From Dehalococcoidales bacterium (GTDB taxonomy: Bacteria; Chloroflexota; Dehalococcoidia; Dehalococcoidales; RBG-16-60-22): 18,638 nt of DNA. Every line of letters starts with the position of its first letter. The first letter of the stretch is position 1. The position numbers and the translations under genes were made by a program. Location of the stretch: NCBI GenBank assembly GCA_030603605.1, contig JAUVXN010000017.1, positions 1 through 18,638 of the forward strand, read 5' to 3'. Shown piece after piece: positions 12,463 through 18,551 of this stretch. The notes beneath the pieces are model-generated. The model ran no database searches. It was not told where the DNA came from and worked only from the letters and a program-made list of their open reading frames with translations.

Positions 12463-12782
12463 CAATCCCCCTTCAAAGAGGCCAGAAACTCGAGCAGCTC
12501 AGTTGGAGCGTGCGTCATCAGCTTGTTTGCCTGCTTCAGGACCTTCTCCAGCTTCTCCAATTTGTCAGTGGGGGTATCGGCAATCAGGTTGACCAGGGTG
12601 ACAATCTTTTCCAGCTCGGGCGCGGTGCGAGAAAGGCGCTCGCAGGCCTCAAGGATGTTTTTGATCAGGCGCAGCCTTGGCATGTCGGGGAATTTCTGTA
12701 AGGTTTCGGTGACCTGAGAAAGCGGCGGCAGCCCCAGTTTTTCCTCCACCTGAGCTAGAAGACCTTTTCCACGGTCGCGCAT
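12462..12782 (-). CDS. Helical coiled-coil-like hypothetical protein
   Basis: A 106-aa protein, ATG 12782, with GGGGAGAG upstream. It is all predicted helix with Leu/Lys heptads (TDKLEKLEKVLKQANKLMTH; also RLIKNILEACERLSRTAPEL). It overlaps the end of the upstream DNA-binding gene by 28 bases and the start of the next gene by one. The N-terminus has GLPPLSQV, a faint echo of the PPLP motif, not counted as a tag. Function unknown. Confidence 0.75.
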   Translation of the reverse strand: MRDRGKGLLAQVEEKLGLPPLSQVTETLQKFPDMPRLRLIKNILEACERLSRTAPELEKIVTLVNLIADTPTDKLEKLEKVLKQANKLMTHAPTELLEFLASLKGD

Positions 12783-13879
12783 AATGGCTCTCTCCCCGAA
12801 GAAATTCTAAACCCGCTGAGGGGAATAGTCAATTCCACCGCGGCGCCATGGGAGCAGACGCCGTTGACGTAGATACTGATGAATTTTGCCCTGACCTCTG
12901 CACCATTTAGTTGAGCAGAGGCCGCTATCCTGACCTCCTGCCTGCAGGATGGGCAATTAAGAACCCAGATTGTAGCCAATCTATATGGGTAGCCTAATGA
13001 CATAAGAAATCGGTGGGTGCGGTCCCTCTCAGCGACATATTTATGTTGTGGCCTTGGGTCATTCTCCAGGAAGGCTTGGATGGCACTACGCCGGATAATC
13101 CACACGCCTCCGCTTGACCCTCGGCATGGCTTTTTCTCTGCTCGCAGCCAGCCCATGCGGATATATTGGAAAACTGCGCATTTGCTTTTTTTACTTAAAC
13201 CCAGCAAAGGAGCTGCCTGCTCTACTGTGTACCATGGGTCTTTTTCCCATTCTTTCCGGATCAGATAGAAAAAATGATGGCTGTATTCTGAAATAAGCCA
13301 CTGGGGGGTTGGCTTCAACAACACCAGCCAGGGCCGTTTCCTAAGGCATTCAATAATCCCCCACTCAGTAAGTCGCCATATCCTCCTCGCACCGTTTATA
13401 TTTGAAAGTCTTCTGCCTTTTAGCCACCCTTTTTTTATCCATAGGTCGATTGAACATTTGTTGATTCCAAGAGCATCAGCAAGACTAGCGGCAGTGTAGG
13501 AATTGTAATTGTTTATACGTGATATAGAATACTTCTTGGAAGCGGTTGTGATTATTGCGCTCTCTGTCCGCTGAAGTCGGGTAGCTAGGGTTTTATCTTT
13601 GACGAGCCCGAAGCGGTGAGCCAAGTATTCCAAATCTTCCTCAGACCAAGGCTTTCGACATTTAGCGGTCTTATCGGCCAAATTTAGCGGGCGTTGGTAT
13701 TTAGAATGGTTTTGCTTATAGCAATTTAAACAGAGTCCCTTGTTTATAAAATAAGTTTTCAATTGCCACCTTTTGACCCAGCGTTCCTTAAGGCAATGCG
13801 GGCAGGCTATCCAAATATGTATATCCTTCCCTTTATAGCCAAGATCCCTTGCTCGGGCTGTGTCACCTATCTGTGGCAT
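12755..13879 (-). CDS. DNA-binding protein: zinc ribbon, SANT-like, two MerR/Xis-like HTHs, C-terminal zinc finger
   Basis: A 374-aa protein from ATG 13879 (MPQIGDTARARD; AAGGAG 11 bases upstream). The order is: zinc ribbon CPHC (26-29) with CLNC (50-53); SANT/Myb-like helix bundle starting PWSEEDLEYLAHRFGL (77-116); MerR/excisionase-like HTH (SYTAASLADALGINKCSIDL, then WIKKGWLKG, 127-160); a second one (WYTVEQAAPLLGLSKK to RRSAIQAFLENDPRP, 215-275); and a C-terminal CPSC (309-312) with C342-x-H344. It is a paralog of the upstream gene 13960-15000. It is probably a transcription or recombination regulator of the element. The 18-bp palindrome just upstream could be its own operator. Confidence 0.8.
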   Translation of the reverse strand: MPQIGDTARARDLGYKGKDIHIWIACPHCLKERWVKRWQLKTYFINKGLCLNCYKQNHSKYQRPLNLADKTAKCRKPWSEEDLEYLAHRFGLVKDKTLATRLQRTESAIITTASKKYSISRINNYNSYTAASLADALGINKCSIDLWIKKGWLKGRRLSNINGARRIWRLTEWGIIECLRKRPWLVLLKPTPQWLISEYSHHFFYLIRKEWEKDPWYTVEQAAPLLGLSKKSKCAVFQYIRMGWLRAEKKPCRGSSGGVWIIRRSAIQAFLENDPRPQHKYVAERDRTHRFLMSLGYPYRLATIWVLNCPSCRQEVRIAASAQLNGAEVRAKFISIYVNGVCSHGAAVELTIPLSGFRISSGREPLCATVEKVF

Positions 13880-13896
13880 TAGTGGATTTCTCCTTC

Positions 13897-13914
13897 TACT
13901 GCAAAATTGCAGTA
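13897..13914. promoter_or_regulatory. 18-bp perfect palindrome, likely operator
   Basis: TACTGCAA-TT-TTGCAGTA (minus strand) has perfect 8-bp arms, 18 bases upstream of ATG 13879 and just 5' of the ribosome site. The position suits autoregulation by one of the two HTH proteins, as DNA operator or as mRNA hairpin. Confidence 0.6.
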
Positions 13915-13922
13915 CGTCTAGA

Positions 13923-13946
13923 GTCAAAACTTGACCAGGTTTGACC
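13923..13946. promoter_or_regulatory. TTGACC direct repeats and GTCAA dyad
   Basis: On the plus strand GTCAA-AAC-TTGAC is an inverted repeat, and TTGACC occurs twice with a 10-bp period. The cluster lies in the 80-bp gap between the two paralogous regulator genes, beside the palindrome, so it could be a second binding site. Confidence 0.45.
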
Positions 13947-13959
13947 TACAGTTGCAAAT

Positions 13960-15000
13960 TTAAGGCAGCCCGATTTTCACCGTGGCGCTGTGCAAACATG
14001 CACCGTTGACATAAACAGTGATAAACTTTTCCCTGATCTCTGCCCCCATCATACTGGGTGGCGCCGCTATCCTGACCTCTTGGCCACACCTAGGACAAAC
14101 AAAGTGCCAGACTGTTTCTATCCTCGTGGGAAATCCCAATTTTTCCAGCCGACTCCTGCTTGATTTAGACCTGGCGTTATGCAAGTAGCTTGGCCGCGGG
14201 TCATTGGCTAGAAATGCTTCAATGATGCTACGTCTGATAAAAAACGGCAGAGTCCCGACTGGTTTTTGGGCGACCAATAGCCATCCTCGCTCGATATATT
14301 TTTTAACGCTGCGATTCGCTACTCTAAGGAGAGAAGCAGCCTGCGCTGTGGTGTACCATGGGTCGAGATTCCATTCATCTCGGATCAAGTAGAAAAAATA
14401 ATGACTATAGTCTGAAATAAGCCATTGGCGCGTCGGCATCACCACCACCAGCCAGGGACGCTGCCGAAGGCACTCAACGATATCCTCCTCGACAAAGCAC
14501 CAGAGCCATTTGCCCTTCCCGCAAAAATTGCTTTGACCCTTTAACCATCCATTACGGACCCACCCTACTATTGTGTTAGAATTTAACAATCCAAGTGTCC
14601 TGGCGAGCTCAGATGCAGTATAGAAATTATCGGTCAAATTCAAATGAAGCTTCCTGTTGGCTATCAATGGAATTGAGGTTACACTGCGCCTTAGATGTAG
14701 GGCTATCATTTCATTGGGGATCAGTCCATAGTTGTCAGACAAATATTGTAGGGCTTCTTCAGACCAAGGCTCGCCCAATTTAGCCGGCTTCAGTTTAGCG
14801 GTTTTACCAGCAGAGGAGTTATCGGCCATCTTCAGTGGAAGTCGACTAGCTGCGTTCCATATTGAGCGTGTACTCCTCTTCAAATAGTCCGCTATTTCTT
14901 CAGTTGATATCAGCCCATAGTTGTCAGACACACATTGTAGGTCTTCTTCAGACCAAGGCTCGCCCTGTTTAGCTGGCTCTTCTACACATTTCACAGACAT
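13960..15000 (-). CDS. DNA-binding protein: two SANT-like repeats, two MerR/Xis-like HTHs, C-terminal zinc finger
   Basis: A 346-aa paralog of the 12755-13879 product. The N-terminal zinc ribbon is replaced by a second SANT-like copy: EPWSEEDLQCVSDNYGLIST (14-53) and EPWSEEALQYLSDNYGLIPN (78-118). Then come HTH 1 (NFYTASELARTLGL to WVRNGWLKG, 126-155), HTH 2 (WYTTAQAASLLRVANRSVKK to RRSIIEAFLANDPRP, 215-270), and VCPRCGQEVRIAA (C302, C305) with C335-x-H337. The shared core (QWLIS-YSH-FFYLIR-EW between the HTHs) shows common descent. The start at ATG 15000 overlaps a possible small upstream ORF and has only a weak ribosome site, so coupling is likely. Target unknown. Confidence 0.8.
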   Translation of the reverse strand: MSVKCVEEPAKQGEPWSEEDLQCVSDNYGLISTEEIADYLKRSTRSIWNAASRLPLKMADNSSAGKTAKLKPAKLGEPWSEEALQYLSDNYGLIPNEMIALHLRRSVTSIPLIANRKLHLNLTDNFYTASELARTLGLLNSNTIVGWVRNGWLKGQSNFCGKGKWLWCFVEEDIVECLRQRPWLVVVMPTRQWLISDYSHYFFYLIRDEWNLDPWYTTAQAASLLRVANRSVKKYIERGWLLVAQKPVGTLPFFIRRSIIEAFLANDPRPSYLHNARSKSSRSRLEKLGFPTRIETVWHFVCPRCGQEVRIAAPPSMMGAEIREKFITVYVNGACLHSATVKIGLP

Positions 15001-15101
15001 TTTAAACTACCGCCCTTCCCTGCAAAAAAATGAGGCACATGATAAGGCTGCTCCTTAATCGGCTCTTTCTGGCAAAGCGAGCAATTCGGGTTATAAGCCA
15101 T
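14991..15101 (-). CDS. Possible 36-aa CxxC micro-protein
   Basis: ATG 15101 to TGA 14991 reads MAYNPNCSLCQKEPIKEQPY, then HVPHFFAGKGGSLKCL. It has CSLC plus two His and a C-terminal Cys that could bind zinc. It fills the gap between the SCP2-like gene and the paralog gene, starts four bases after the upstream stop, and overlaps the next start by 10 bases as in other coupled pairs here. The ribosome site is weak, so expression is unproven. Confidence 0.45.
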   Translation of the reverse strand: MAYNPNCSLCQKEPIKEQPYHVPHFFAGKGGSLKCL

Positions 15102-15105
15102 TCCG

Positions 15106-15534
15106 CTATCTCGAGGCAACGGCTTTCATCATCTTTTGGGCGACCGGCCTCAGCTTCGTTATTATCCACTTCTCAAAGATGTCTATGATTTCGGCGGCAT
15201 CATACAGGCTTCTGTCACCGCTGAAAAGCACCTGGCCCCTAGCCCTCGCCGTCTTCGGCTCAAGCTCCCCAATCACTATGTCGATAAAAGTTGTATCGGT
15301 CATCCATATCTCGTTCCTGACGTCGCGGTCGGACTTGTCCCTATAGATGCCGTAGGGTGTCATCCTGATGATAAATGCTCCACCCTCCTCACCGTCGACA
15401 ATCAGTTTCCCTTTTCTGCCGGTGATTGCCGCCATCTTCTCGGCGGGCAATTGGGCCATAACCGTCTGGTGTTCTGCCTTGTCCTCGAGGGCGAAGTCAA
15501 TCAGAGTTTCAGCAAGTGTCTTTTCGGTGCGCAT
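15106..15534 (-). CDS. SCP2 sterol-transfer-domain-like protein
   Basis: A 142-aa protein, ATG 15534, with AAGGAG ten bases upstream inside the end of the ATPase gene (two bases between the genes). Residues 35-125 resemble the SCP2 fold: GKLIVDGEEGGAFIIRMTPY, then EIWMTDTTFIDIVIGELEP, then a short linker and GQVLFSGDRSLYDAAEIIDI. The pattern of a substrate-binding strand, a Gly-containing turn and a G-x-(V/I)-x-x-x-GD strand matches SCP2-like lipid-binding domains by eye. Its tight coupling to an Mrp-like ATPase is unexplained. Confidence in the family is moderate; the gene itself is secure. Confidence 0.65.
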   Translation of the reverse strand: MRTEKTLAETLIDFALEDKAEHQTVMAQLPAEKMAAITGRKGKLIVDGEEGGAFIIRMTPYGIYRDKSDRDVRNEIWMTDTTFIDIVIGELEPKTARARGQVLFSGDRSLYDAAEIIDIFEKWIITKLRPVAQKMMKAVASR

Positions 15535-15536
15535 GG

Positions 15537-16343
15537 CTACAGTCTCCTTACTGCCGCTTTCAGAAGCTTCCTTTTTCCTTCCCTGATCAGCCTCTTGGTG
15601 ATATCCTCCTTCAGGATGACAGGCTTTGCCCCATCCAGCCTTGAGGCAATCTGGTCAAGTGCTTGATCGACCACCTTTCTGTCCGGTGTGAGTGGTATCT
15701 CGCCGAGAAGCGGAATCCCAAAATTCTCGCAGATGGCAGCGAGGTCTATCTTAGGCGACAGGAAGGGCCAGAAGCTCTCCCCAGATGGCGAGACGCAATA
15801 ACTCATGTTGTTTATCAGGCCGAGTATCGCCACCTTCTTGAACTTGAGGAAATCAAGCGTCCTATAAAGGTCGGCGACGGCCATGTCAGTGGGCTGAAAG
15901 ACGAGTATCACACCGTGAAGGTCGGTGATGTACTTGTAAAGAGCTTGCATCTCGCCGGACGAGCTGGGAGGGGTATCCAGGATGAGCCAGTCAAGGTCTC
16001 GCCAGGCCACCACTCCCTGAAGCAGCTGCCTGGCGGCGTCTATCTTTTTCTCTTCGTCCCACAGCACGGCGGGTGCTCGACCGAAGTGTGAGGCGAGTGT
16101 TATGAACTGTATGCCTTCTACGTTATAGGGGACAATCGCCCCTCTGCCGCCTTCCGCAGCGGTATCCAGTTCCCAGTCGGGCGGCTTCTCCAGCCCAAAC
16201 GCCTCAGAACCGGTTGGCGCGGTGATGTCCACATCCAGGTAGCCGACTCTGTACCCAAGCCTCTTGAGGCTTCGTGTCAAGCCTGAGGACACCGTGGTTT
16301 TTCCCACACCCCCCTTTATGGAAGCCACTACGATTTTTCTCAT
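15537..16343 (-). CDS. Mrp/NBP35- or MinD/ParA-like P-loop ATPase
   Basis: A 268-aa protein, ATG 16343. The deviant Walker A KGGVGKTT (10-17), LDVDITAPTG (36-45) and DWLILDTPPSSSGE (118-131) place it in the SIMIBI MinD/ParA/Mrp class. LDVDITAPTG, the LINNMSY motif (176-182) and GIPLLGEIPL (209-218) are closest to Mrp/ApbC iron-sulfur carriers. However, the CxxC that follows NMSY in Mrp proteins is reduced to one Cys (YCVSPSGE), so it probably does not carry an Fe-S cluster in the usual way. On a mobile element it could serve in partition or positioning. It is the first gene of unit 1, behind a leader terminator-like hairpin. Confidence 0.8.
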   Translation of the reverse strand: MRKIVVASIKGGVGKTTVSSGLTRSLKRLGYRVGYLDVDITAPTGSEAFGLEKPPDWELDTAAEGGRGAIVPYNVEGIQFITLASHFGRAPAVLWDEEKKIDAARQLLQGVVAWRDLDWLILDTPPSSSGEMQALYKYITDLHGVILVFQPTDMAVADLYRTLDFLKFKKVAILGLINNMSYCVSPSGESFWPFLSPKIDLAAICENFGIPLLGEIPLTPDRKVVDQALDQIASRLDGAKPVILKEDITKRLIREGKRKLLKAAVRRL

Positions 16344-16372
16344 GCCACCGCTCCTGCCAGGAAAAAGAAAAA

Positions 16373-16394
16373 GGCAAGCGTTATGTTGCTTGCC
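16373..16394 (-). terminator. Leader terminator of unit 1 (GGGGCAAGC type)
   Basis: GGCAAGC and GCTTGCC form a 7-bp stem in the context GGGGCAAGC, followed on the minus strand by TTTTTCTTTTT and preceded by AAAA. It is a textbook intrinsic terminator, yet it lies about 30 bases upstream of the ATPase start, in the leader. The stem is shared with the two other unit leaders. Confidence 0.65.
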
Positions 16395-16578
16395 CCATTT
16401 TCTACCGGTGCCGAAACAAAAGTCCCGGCTGACCGCCTTTTTACCTTTTAGCTTAATTCAGCGTTAATTTGCCCCGTTTTCTGCCTTTGGCCATTCAGCC
16501 CGTTTCATTCCCGTGAGTGCTTTGTCCCACTGGCCATAGCTGACAGTTAATAGGCTTTGGCCTATGCGGTATATTTTA

Positions 16579-16606
16579 ATTCTAATCCTTATACATTATA
16601 CAACAA
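16579..16606 (-). promoter_or_regulatory. Weak candidate promoter for unit 1
   Basis: Minus-strand TTGTTG (16606-16601), 16 bases, TAGAAT (16584-16579). The -35 box is poor, but the -10 is identical to the other two unit promoters. It would give a leader of about 230 nt ending in the terminator at 16373-16394. Confidence 0.35.
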
Positions 16607-16760
16607 CTCTGGTTGACACTGCCACATTTTAGTGCTGGGGATACAGACGGCGAGGCCCGACAGGGGACATTAACGCCTCCCTGAATATTTTAAGCCTCGG
16701 GCAGCTCCTTCGAGGCATTCCCCGGCACAACTCCGAGAATCTTAGGGCTGGGGAGTGTCA

Positions 16761-16874
16761 ATGGAGAGCAGTATCTCAGGCAATACAAGTAAGGCGATTT
16801 TAAGGCTTAGCTCCGTCGTGAAGAAAGGGGGCGTAGCCCCGTGTAGGCCACAAATTAACGGGTTAAGGCGTTAA
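16761..16874 (+). CDS. Possible 37-aa small ORF
   Basis: ATG 16761 is preceded by GGGGAG at five bases. The ORF reads MESSISGNTSKAILRLSSVV, then a basic tail with one Cys. No promoter or family supports it; it is listed because of the well-placed ribosome site in an otherwise gene-free region. Confidence 0.2.
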   Translation: MESSISGNTSKAILRLSSVVKKGGVAPCRPQINGLRR

Positions 16875-16884
16875 AAAATGAAGC

Positions 16885-16913
16885 TTGACAATTTTCCCAC
16901 CCTTCATAATAAT
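16885..16913 (+). promoter_or_regulatory. Strong sigma70-type promoter for the ART-like gene
   Basis: TTGACA (16885-16890), a 17-base spacer and AATAAT (16908-16913) match consensus at 6/6 and 5/6, pointing to ATG 16936 with a leader of roughly 15 nt. It rules out the longer in-frame start at 16885. Confidence 0.8.
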
Positions 16914-16935
16914 AATGTTGAGGGGAGTATTTCAC

Positions 16936-18042
16936 ATGGTTCGCATTCCAAGATTGCCTAAGCTGCCCAACCCCGAGAACGTGTTTTCTGTGCTCGACAA
17001 GGCCAGTGACGCCATTGAGACTGGGCTGAACATTATTGATAAGGCGGCCAACAAGCTGGACCAGGCCGCGGCGAAATTTGACCCATGGGAGTCCACAACC
17101 CCTGCCACAGCGACCGAGACGCTAAAAGAGCCGCCACCAGGTCAAGATGAGACATCCCCATCACCGGGTTCGATATCTGCAGGGACGGCGTGTTTACCAT
17201 GCTCCCGCGACCATCTCTCTGTCACCTCCTCATCCCTTTCCGAGGGGATAAGGTTTGCAAGAGATAAGGGCGTCAGGCAGCCGGAGGTAACCAGGCGGAT
17301 CCGCATCGCCCTGGATGAGCTCAATGTTATGGAGCGCATCGATCTGGCCCCGGAGGAGACCGCCAAACTCAAGGGAGCCGAGAAAGAGCTCGCCGGCTGG
17401 ATACTCACGCAATCACGGGATTTGAGGCATGCCATCACCTCCATAAAGGATGTCGGGACCATGGAGCAGGCGGCGGCCAGGGCAAGCCAGGTTACCGAGG
17501 AGTTCATGAGCCGGCTGTGGTCAATCCCGGAAGGTGAATGTGATACCTGCAGCGAGGTCAGGGAAAGGCTCAGAGAGTTCATAGAACGAAGGCAGAGGGA
17601 GAGAGGAGACTTCAGTAAAGCTCTTGGCAACCCGGGACCCCGGGTATTGGTGGAGGATGTTACTGAGCTTGTAGAGAGTGGTAGGTATTTAGTAAGAGGG
17701 GCAGGAGCAATGGAGAAAAGACTTGGAATACCCGAGGAATTTGTCTCGGGCGGTGTAGGTGGGACATGGGCCACTAGAGATATAGAGTATGCAAGAGAAT
17801 ATGGTGAACCACTGAGTTTTATTGAGACACCTAGAAAAATTCTTAGTATCGGAGAGGGGAAAGAAGTTTTTGAGGGTGTAGACTTCGGTAAAGTCACTTG
17901 GGAAGAGATGCGAGATTTTGCTGGCAGCAGAGGTTATGATGCTATAGAATTCTTACCTGGTTTCCTATCTACCAGGAATGAGATATGGATTTTAGAGCGT
18001 CCTAAGTTACTTAGCGCTGAGGACTTGAGGGCGGCGGGATAG
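16936..18042 (+). CDS. Multidomain protein with C-terminal ADP-ribosyltransferase-like domain
   Basis: A 368-aa protein; AGGGGAG before ATG 16936 and the promoter fix the start. Residues 1-12 are a Pro/basic tract (MVRIPRLPKLP). An amphipathic helix follows (17-48), then a disordered Pro/Thr/Ser stretch (52-80). Residues 86-225 are helical with possible metal ligands (C86LPC89, H93, C202DTC205). Residues 236-360 resemble an ART fold: YLVRG (251-255), GGTWATRD (275-282), A286/Y289, ETPRKILSI, GYDAIEF (333-339) and NEIWIL (348-353). This is the strand order of phage and toxin ARTs, but the family is judged by eye. Base composition becomes AT-richer from about 17640, at the domain border, suggesting domain replacement. 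No signal peptide. It may be an effector carried by the element. Confidence 0.7.
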   Translation: MVRIPRLPKLPNPENVFSVLDKASDAIETGLNIIDKAANKLDQAAAKFDPWESTTPATATETLKEPPPGQDETSPSPGSISAGTACLPCSRDHLSVTSSSLSEGIRFARDKGVRQPEVTRRIRIALDELNVMERIDLAPEETAKLKGAEKELAGWILTQSRDLRHAITSIKDVGTMEQAAARASQVTEEFMSRLWSIPEGECDTCSEVRERLREFIERRQRERGDFSKALGNPGPRVLVEDVTELVESGRYLVRGAGAMEKRLGIPEEFVSGGVGGTWATRDIEYAREYGEPLSFIETPRKILSIGEGKEVFEGVDFGKVTWEEMRDFAGSRGYDAIEFLPGFLSTRNEIWILERPKLLSAEDLRAAG

Positions 18043-18232
18043 ACATGATAAAGCAAGCATTCAACGGTATGATAGCACCCATGTTCGCCAATTCCTGGCG
18101 GCCGAGGTACTCCCCTTGCAATTATGCGAGGAGCTTGATAAAATAAAAAGCGAAGTGGAGGAATCATTGAGGGAGAGGCTTGAGGAGTTCGATTGCGCTG
18201 CTCAAGCATACGAGCCTGATGATGATTCATGA
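18038..18232 (+). pseudogene. Frame-orphaned ORF remnant after the ART-like gene
   Basis: A frame open to TGA 18232 reads like real protein: FLAAEVLPLQLCEELDKIKS, then EVEESLRERLEEFDC and an acidic end (EPDDDS). It has no ATG or GTG with a ribosome site; the first usable codon is TTG 18116. It is in a different frame from the ART-like gene. It may be the stranded C-terminus of an older version of that gene, a frameshift product, or a short unrecognised protein. Confidence 0.35.
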
Positions 18233-18264
18233 TGATGAAGAAGTCTATTTAGGAGGTGTCTCCG

Positions 18265-18492
18265 TTGGGCAAAATTAGAATGGCTCAGGTAGCTGGCCTA
18301 CCGGTCCGAACCCTTCGCCGAATGGTGGGAATTCCGGCCCACAGGCCCAGCGCATTCAATGCCTGCATTGGCGCTGCGCTGAAGAAAAAGACCTATTCCA
18401 CACCGGCAGTCGGAACCGGCGGACAGCAAGACAAGAGAATCCAGGCCGCTTTTACCGCCGCGGCAAAAGCCTGCGCCGGCAAGAAGGCGTAA
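18265..18492 (+). CDS. Small basic hypothetical protein
   Basis: A 75-aa protein. AGGAGGTG (18251-18258) is a near-perfect ribosome site eight bases before TTG 18265; the in-frame GTG at 18256 lies inside that site, so TTG is the start. The product (MGKIRMAQVAGLPVRTLRRM and on) is rich in Arg/Lys/Ala, with GIPAHRPSAFNACIGAALKK in the middle and a basic Ala-rich end (AAFTAAAKACAGKKA). Charge and size would suit nucleic-acid binding or packaging; no family recognised. It is followed by a strong terminator. Confidence 0.75.
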   Translation: MGKIRMAQVAGLPVRTLRRMVGIPAHRPSAFNACIGAALKKKTYSTPAVGTGGQQDKRIQAAFTAAAKACAGKKA

Positions 18493-18518
18493 CTTAGCCC
18501 TCCACTGACAACAATTTT

Positions 18519-18549
18519 GCCCGTGGTTAGACCTTTCCCTACCACGGGC
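18519..18549. terminator. Intrinsic terminator, possibly bidirectional
   Basis: GCCCGTGGT and ACCACGGGC form a 9-bp stem, followed on the plus strand by TTCTACTTTCT and preceded by CAATTTT (AAAATTG on the minus strand). It ends the plus-strand unit and could also stop a convergent minus-strand gene. Confidence 0.75.
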
Positions 18550-18551
18550 TT

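Larger units (their letters stand above)
16344..16935. promoter_or_regulatory. Divergent intergenic region between ATPase and ART-like genes
   Basis: This 592-bp stretch holds the leader and candidate promoter of unit 1, the plus-strand promoter at 16885-16913, and a second AAAACGGGGCAA copy (minus strand, about 16469-16480). It also has a GCCTCG/CGAGGC hairpin at 16694-16716, a GGGGC/GCCCC hairpin near 16827, and three TTAA spaced 8 bp apart (16855-16874). It may also hold a control or replication site; I see no clear iterons. Confidence 0.5.

Noticed and set aside
12050..12592. 180-aa plus-strand open frame
   Set aside because: Antisense to several coupled minus-strand genes including the zinc-finger protein; no ribosome site.
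15136..15666. 176-aa plus-strand open frame
   Set aside because: Antisense to the SCP2-like and ATPase genes, whose motifs are clear; its translation has no domain-like pattern.
16613..16641. Plus-strand TTGACA at 16613 as a promoter
   Set aside because: No acceptable -10 box lies 16-18 bases downstream (TGGGGA).
17142..17897. 251-aa minus-strand open frame
   Set aside because: It is the mirror of the ART-like gene; Ser/Leu-rich low-complexity translation and no ribosome site.
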